64,000 nucleotides of DNA, from the NCBI GenBank assembly GCA_963601575.1, contig CAVCFO010000004.1:48122-112121 (forward strand), given 5' to 3'. Within the stretch, counting starts at the first letter, position 1. Every line of letters starts with the position of its first letter. The DNA comes from CAG-238 sp963601575. Its GTDB lineage: Bacteria; Bacillota; Clostridia; Peptostreptococcales; Anaerovoracaceae. The position numbers and the translations under genes are program-made. Below are positions 59,937 through 64,000 of this stretch, piece after piece. Under the pieces are notes generated by a model, which ran no database searches, had not been told where the DNA came from, and saw only the letters and a program-made list of their open reading frames with translations.

Positions 59937-62744
59937 TTAGTTTGTAAGTCCGAAGTCGTATTGCAGATAATCCGGCAACTCGTTTTCCATCATTATGTCA
60001 AACAGATATGTTACGACATTACTTTTTCTTTCCTTATCAAATGCCTCCTGCCTGCGAGGATTTGTCAAATGTCCTTTGCCTACGAAGGTGAAAGGCATAA
60101 CTATGCCATTTTCGTCCGAAACCTTTCGTATGAACAGAAGTGCCTCTTCGCTTTCTTTTAGCTTTTGCAAATCAGAAGCGGGCACATTCGCCATGCTCTC
60201 CCATTGGAATATCGCAGAACCGATGAATTTATCCTTATAATTCAGCCGTTCGGCAATCGATGCATCTTTTTTTAGAGAAGCAAATATCACCACGGTTTTG
60301 TCATAATAATAAGTTCCAACCTGATTGTGACTCGGGTTTTTCAATAACTTAAGCTGCACCTGATCCATGCGGTAGCTATTCCAGAGTTTGAATCCCGTCG
60401 CCTCACCGTAATCAGCAGCAAAGCGGGTTATGCCATACTCGAGGAGGTCCTCAAGATAGTCGATGAATTGGTCATCAAGGGAAACATCAGCCAGAGTGCA
60501 GGAATCGCCATCGGCTGTTAAAAATCCCTTTTCTTTTATGTACTTGAGAGCGTGATTTAGCTGTTCTTCGTCAAAATCACCTGCTGCCTCTGCAATTCGG
60601 TTTTTGATCGCGGCGAGACTGCAAGAGCCGTGAATTACACTATCAAAGATGATATATTCGTGCTGTCTTACAAGCGGAAGCATCGAAGATAAATAATTCG
60701 CAAATGCGATCTGCCTTTCTGTAAATACCGGCAATAGCTTTGCTTCTTCATCCCTATCAGCTAAAATTCCATGGAGGAAATTGTAATAGGATACACACTT
60801 CCTTCCGCCTATTTTGATGTTCATAAATCGAAGCAAGTCCGGAGCGCAGTCATTGTTGAGATAATCCATATGCTTTGGATATGATTCGGCACCGATATAC
60901 TTCCTGAAGTTGAAATAATCCTGTTTCAGGTATGTAAGGCTATTGAAATTTTCGTGCTCGATGTGGCTTATGATTTCTTCCTTGCTAAGATCATCAATAT
61001 GAATCTTAACGCCGTACTCCTCAAGCCCAATTGCCTTGAAATCGTCCCGTACGAGGTCCATCATCAGTCGCTTTTCGAGAACAAAATTTTCTGCAAGTGA
61101 TGAAAGCGCGAAGGCAATCTGTACGCTTCTCTTGTAGCTGTTTCCGATGAAGTCAAGGACAGTAACAAACTGTTTGTTGTCATATTTTCGGAGTCCACGG
61201 CCAAGCTGCTGAATGAAAATAGTAGAGGATTCCGTTGGGCGTAGGAACAGTACCATGTTCACTCCCGGAATATCCACCCCTTCGTTTAATATATCAACGG
61301 TAAACAAAATTTCAAGTTCTTTCTCATCGCTCTGCAGGTCGTTATATGCGCGGATTCTTTCTCCAATATCATTTCTCCCTGTAAGATATGCGGTATTATA
61401 GTGCTCGCTCATTATTTCGCTCATCATTCGAGCATGGGTAACATTTCGGCAAAAAGCAAGGGCCTTTAATTTGCCATCAGGACGATGCTTTTCTATCTGG
61501 CGAGTGATAAAATCGCTGTGCTCAGGTGTTGCCAGCTGAGCCACCATTCTGCGCTCCTGGCTCTTGTTAAAACCGTAGCTTACAAGTTCATCTCGAATGC
61601 CATAATAATGAAATGGCACAACAAGGTCACTGATAATCGCATCCCTAAGTCGCAGCTCATAAGGGACATTCTTGTCGAACAAATCAAAAACATCCTGATT
61701 GTCCATTCGCTCAGGTGTTGCCGTAAGTCCAAGCAAAAATTCCGGTTCAAAATATCCTATGATTTTTCGATATGTTTCTGCCGTTGCATGGTGGCATTCA
61801 TCCACTATGATATAGTCAAACGTATCTTTCGAAAAAAGCTCAAGGGATTTAGCCATCGTTATATTAGTCGCAAATACGAAACTCGCGTCCATCTCCTTGC
61901 TCTCACCGCTGAAAATCCCGTAACTTACAGAGCTTCCGAAGACATCTTGAAATGTCTCAAGGGATTTTTTGAGAATCGAGCCTTCGTGAACGATATATAG
62001 CAACCTTTTGGGTGAGAAATTCAAGGCGTCGAATGACGCAAGATAAGTCTTGCCTGATCCGGCTGCCGCAACTACCAAGGCACGAGATATTCCCATCGCA
62101 CGATAGCGGTTGAGCTCTTTCAGGGCTTTCCGTTGCATAAAATTGGGCTTGATGTTTGCATTGTGTAAGTCATAATCCATATCCCAACGCTCAATGGCGA
62201 AGTTCAGCTTATTTGAATACAGATTAATGATATCTGCGTTTAGAGGATGGGTGGCTTCCCACTTGTCCTCAAATTCACACATTGCATCTGTAAATATCTC
62301 ATTTGGCTTTTCAGATGAGACGGCAATGTCCCACTCAATATTTTTGAGAAGCGCATAGCGTGTGATGTTGGAAGATCCGACAATTATCTCGCATTGATCT
62401 TCGTATTCGAAAATATAGCCCTTGGAATGATAACCGAGCCTCGTATATCCGCTGTCATGGAAACACTCGTAATCTAAATGACAGGCAAAGTTTTTGTATC
62501 TGCCCTGCAACGCCAAAAAACTTTTCAGTGACTCAACATCCGTAAAATTCTGATAAGTAGATGTGATGATTCGTCCTACAGCTCCGCGCTCCACTGCCGC
62601 TTCTATATCCTTAAATAGCAGAACAAGGCCTGCTTTCTTTATAAAACTGACCGAAAAATAAAAGGCATTACAATGCCTCAGATTATCCCTGATTTTATCG
62701 AGGAATGTTGTATCTGTATAATTGGTCAAAAATTGATTGGACAT
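59937..62744 (-). CDS. PLD-domain SF2 helicase with DUF3427-like C-terminus
   Basis: A 935-residue multidomain protein. Residues about 1-180 form a phospholipase D-like nuclease domain with 'HSKGY' (106-110) and 'GSSN' (123-126). The SF2 helicase core has 'AAAGSGKT' (226-233), DECH (315-318), 'LGLTATPERMD' and 'QLGRGLRKYDNK' (motif VI). The C-terminal ~250 residues look like DUF3427. Only one PLD half-motif is visible, so a dimer would form the active site. The start at 62744 has GAAGGT upstream; an in-frame ATG at 62795 lacks one. Its role is unknown; I suspect repair or defence. Confidence 0.88.
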   Translation of the reverse strand: MSNQFLTNYTDTTFLDKIRDNLRHCNAFYFSVSFIKKAGLVLLFKDIEAAVERGAVGRIITSTYQNFTDVESLKSFLALQGRYKNFACHLDYECFHDSGYTRLGYHSKGYIFEYEDQCEIIVGSSNITRYALLKNIEWDIAVSSEKPNEIFTDAMCEFEDKWEATHPLNADIINLYSNKLNFAIERWDMDYDLHNANIKPNFMQRKALKELNRYRAMGISRALVVAAAGSGKTYLASFDALNFSPKRLLYIVHEGSILKKSLETFQDVFGSSVSYGIFSGESKEMDASFVFATNITMAKSLELFSKDTFDYIIVDECHHATAETYRKIIGYFEPEFLLGLTATPERMDNQDVFDLFDKNVPYELRLRDAIISDLVVPFHYYGIRDELVSYGFNKSQERRMVAQLATPEHSDFITRQIEKHRPDGKLKALAFCRNVTHARMMSEIMSEHYNTAYLTGRNDIGERIRAYNDLQSDEKELEILFTVDILNEGVDIPGVNMVLFLRPTESSTIFIQQLGRGLRKYDNKQFVTVLDFIGNSYKRSVQIAFALSSLAENFVLEKRLMMDLVRDDFKAIGLEEYGVKIHIDDLSKEEIISHIEHENFNSLTYLKQDYFNFRKYIGAESYPKHMDYLNNDCAPDLLRFMNIKIGGRKCVSYYNFLHGILADRDEEAKLLPVFTERQIAFANYLSSMLPLVRQHEYIIFDSVIHGSCSLAAIKNRIAEAAGDFDEEQLNHALKYIKEKGFLTADGDSCTLADVSLDDQFIDYLEDLLEYGITRFAADYGEATGFKLWNSYRMDQVQLKLLKNPSHNQVGTYYYDKTVVIFASLKKDASIAERLNYKDKFIGSAIFQWESMANVPASDLQKLKESEEALLFIRKVSDENGIVMPFTFVGKGHLTNPRRQEAFDKERKSNVVTYLFDIMMENELPDYLQYDFGLTN

Positions 62745-62850
62745 GAGTACCTTCTTTCTATGGCCTATGGCAATTTTCTCTTCTTTAATTTTCATGTACA
62801 ACGTCCCTTACTTCAGTTTCTTTGGTTCCCTGCAAAAACCTGAAATAAGA

Positions 62851-63234
62851 TTATATTCCAAAGCGGAGTTTTTTCAATATCTCTGTATCCGCCGGGCAGA
62901 AATCATATTGCGGGATGTCCTCCGGGTTAATCCAGCGGATGTCGTTATGCTCCAGCATTTGCGGAACACCTTCTGCAATGGTGGCCTGAAAGAGCGTGAG
63001 CCTTATTGTGATATCGGGATACTCGTGGATAACCTCCATGAATATCGAACCTACCCGAATAGTTACGGCAAGTTCCTCTCTGCACTCGCGAATCAGCGCC
63101 TCCTCTTTTGCCTCTCCGGGCTCAACCTTGCCACCGACAAATTCCCACAGAAGCCCCCGCGCCTTATGAGCAGGGCGCTGGCAAATCATGAATTTATTAT
63201 CATCCCATATAAGGGCTGCAACTACATCAGTCAT
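62851..63234 (-). CDS. Nudix hydrolase (MutT-like)
   Basis: A 127-residue Nudix protein with the complete box beginning G35 ('GKVEPGE', then 'REC REEL', pattern Gx5Ex7REuxEExGu). It likely hydrolyses oxidised or modified (deoxy)nucleoside triphosphates. A strong AAAGGAG ribosome binding site precedes the ATG. It is 106 bases upstream of the PLD-helicase on the same strand, a pairing I recall from other genomes. Confidence 0.92.
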   Translation of the reverse strand: MTDVVAALIWDDNKFMICQRPAHKARGLLWEFVGGKVEPGEAKEEALIRECREELAVTIRVGSIFMEVIHEYPDITIRLTLFQATIAEGVPQMLEHNDIRWINPEDIPQYDFCPADTEILKKLRFGI

Positions 63235-63360
63235 GCTGTTTCTCCTTTTACCTCCCGCTTATCCAATCTGCTTGCCTTTCTTTTTTTTAGAAATTATATA
63301 TATTATAAAATGCTTGCAGCCCGCAGGAGAATGTGCTATCATGGGGTCAAGAGAAGGGTC

Positions 63361-63462
63361 TTAATCTGAAAACACTTTCGCGTTATCGTGATCTTCATTG
63401 TTAGTATTGAACAAATGTTCTTTTGCGATTTTATTAATCTCAAAAGATATTCTCATCCTCAT
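63361..63462 (-). CDS. Possible 33-residue leader ORF upstream of the Nudix gene
   Basis: A frame reading MRMRISFEINKIAKE and on, open to a TAA at 63361. It lies on the transcript from the promoter at 63.5 kb and contains the LexA-like box. No ribosome binding site is apparent, so translation is doubtful. Apart from this, the 63235-63634 region holds only regulatory-looking sequence, including a second TATAAT at 63302-63307 with a weak -35. Confidence 0.25.
   Translation of the reverse strand: MRMRISFEINKIAKEHLFNTNNEDHDNAKVFSD
63409..63420. promoter_or_regulatory. LexA-like box (perfect palindromic halves)
   Basis: GAACAAATGTTC matches the Firmicutes LexA consensus GAAC-N4-GTTC in all 8 fixed bases and shares its AAAT core with a box at the yneA-like gene. 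It lies about 80 bases downstream of the predicted start at the 63.5-kb promoter. A match to 8 fixed bases is expected about once by chance in a window of this size. Confidence 0.45.
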
Positions 63463-63506
63463 ATCGCATTTCAAAACTAGTATCGCATTCTGCTTCAGCC
63501 CCATAA

Positions 63507-63535
63507 ATTATAGCACTTTTTTGCTTCTCCGTAAA
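63507..63535 (-). promoter_or_regulatory. Promoter upstream of the Nudix/PLD-helicase genes
   Basis: Minus strand: -35 TTTACG (63530-63535), a 17-base spacer and perfect -10 TATAAT (63507-63512) with extended TGC. It would give a leader of about 265 bases before the Nudix gene. Confidence 0.6.
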
Positions 63536-63634
63536 GACATACTATAGTTTAAGCCAAGCCATCCTTAGTCCTTTCCTTAGTTCTACCGGGAGCTATCTCG
63601 AGCTGTTAAAATTAAAATTGAGCAAATTAAAAAT

Positions 63635-63656
63635 ACCGCAAGGTGTCCCTTGCGGT
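63635..63656 (-). terminator. Intrinsic terminator of the right-edge gene
   Basis: A perfect 9-bp stem ACCGCAAGG/CCTTGCGGT with a 4-base loop, followed by ATTTTTAATTT on the minus strand. It lies about 48 bases after the stop of the partial gene. Confidence 0.8.
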
Positions 63657-63704
63657 TAGCGGTTGTTGATGTTTATATAACTTTACGGTATGATGTTTTT
63701 TCCT

Positions 63705-64000
63705 TTAAAGCGCCTCGATTTCGGCGAGTGACAGCCCCGTATTTTTTGCAATCACGTCCGACGAGATGCCGGACTTCTTTAAGTTTTTGGCAATCTCGCG
63801 CTCTTTCTGCGCTGCGCCGAACTTTTCGCCCTTTGAGAATCCGGATTTTTCACCCTTAGAGAATCCGGATTTTTCGCCCTCGTCATAGGCGTCTTTGGCG
63901 GCTTCCCGTGCTCTGATTTCCGCAAATTCCTCTACCGTAATCTCCTTGAATAACATACCCGTGACCTCTCTGCTGTGTTTCCGTAAGAAGTCCGCAATCA
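63705..64000 (-). CDS. Rpn/PD-(D/E)XK nuclease family protein, C-terminal part (partial)
   Basis: The last ~98 residues of a protein whose start lies right of the window. The tail 'IADFLRKHSREVTGMLFKE' followed by 'TVEEFAEIRAREAAKDAY', two Gly-Glu-Lys-Ser repeats, and a final 'KNLKKSGISSDVIAKNTGLSLAEIEAL' resembles the C-terminus of Rpn-type recombination-promoting nucleases (PD-(D/E)XK transposase family). The catalytic domain is outside. Such genes are often multi-copy. An ATG at 63956 begins a possible short frame but the protein is continuous beyond it. Confidence 0.7.
   Translation of the reverse strand, partial: IADFLRKHSREVTGMLFKEITVEEFAEIRAREAAKDAYDEGEKSGFSKGEKSGFSKGEKFGAAQKEREIAKNLKKSGISSDVIAKNTGLSLAEIEAL
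63829..63876. repeat. 24-bp tandem repeat in the right-edge gene
   Basis: Two 24-bp units, differing at 3 positions, encode the octapeptide GEKSGFSK twice; a third, degenerate copy follows (GEKFGAAQ). This charged repeat between the nuclease domain and the C-terminal helix is typical of the family and prone to copy-number change. Confidence 0.75.

Overview
The window looks like a chromosomal segment of a low-to-mid GC Gram-positive anaerobe of the class Clostridia. I infer this from the gene order (mutS/mutL/miaA; Asp23-nusB-xseAB-ispA-dxs-tlyA; rpe-rsgA-prkC-prpC-rsmB-fmt-def-priA; dnaG-rpoD-trmK-nif3), from a four-subunit 2-oxoacid:ferredoxin oxidoreductase, from AGGAGG-type ribosome binding sites, and from Firmicutes-type LexA boxes. 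A family such as Anaerovoracaceae or Mogibacterium-like Eubacteriales would fit, but that is a guess. Almost every gene is on the minus strand. The exceptions are a truncated PTS EIIC gene at the left edge and one radical SAM gene, which is split by a 10-N assembly gap.

Layout (features read on the minus strand unless noted). 1-8.8 kb: PTS EIIC end (+), a YneA-like LysM protein under a promoter with three LexA-like boxes, a VTT membrane protein, a methionine gamma-lyase-family protein, a tyrosine recombinase, miaA, mutL, a GDPD and a PNPOx-fold protein. 8.8-12.5 kb: an accessory block between mutL and mutS with an SseB-macrodomain fusion, a UDG-superfamily protein, a low-molecular-weight phosphatase, a tiny two-ORF unit with its own promoter and terminator, and a Fic protein. 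12.5-23.2 kb: mutS, an aminotransferase, and the isoprenoid/exonuclease VII/NusB cluster down to an Asp23 gene, whose promoter is nested in the preceding terminator. 23.2-35.9 kb: NhaC, rpe, rsgA, the PASTA kinase and its PP2C phosphatase, rsmB, a zinc peptidase, fmt, def, priA, asnA, queH. 36-47 kb: YhcC-like radical SAM (+), autolysin, thymidine kinase, RNase P RNA, a 37-residue membrane protein gene, nif3, trmK, rpoD, dnaG, dgt, dut, an M16 peptidase and a 60-residue membrane protein. 47-56.6 kb: korDABC, an MBL-fold protein, a coiled-coil protein, coaD, rsmD, recG, a second Asp23 gene and a lipid kinase. 56.6-64 kb: an accessory region with an AAA/DUF4143 ATPase cassette flanked by 78-bp direct repeats, a large PLD-SF2 helicase with Nudix and Tag neighbours, and a truncated Rpn/PD-(D/E)XK-type protein at the right edge.

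Most genes are housekeeping: translation and RNA modification, replication and nucleotide-pool sanitation, DNA repair, isoprenoid synthesis and envelope signalling. The places worth a second look are the SOS-type operator array, the accessory block between mutL and mutS, the direct-repeat-flanked ATPase with a gene-end relic, and the Nudix/PLD-helicase/glycosylase cluster. I found no tRNA or rRNA genes, no CRISPR array and no complete insertion sequence.
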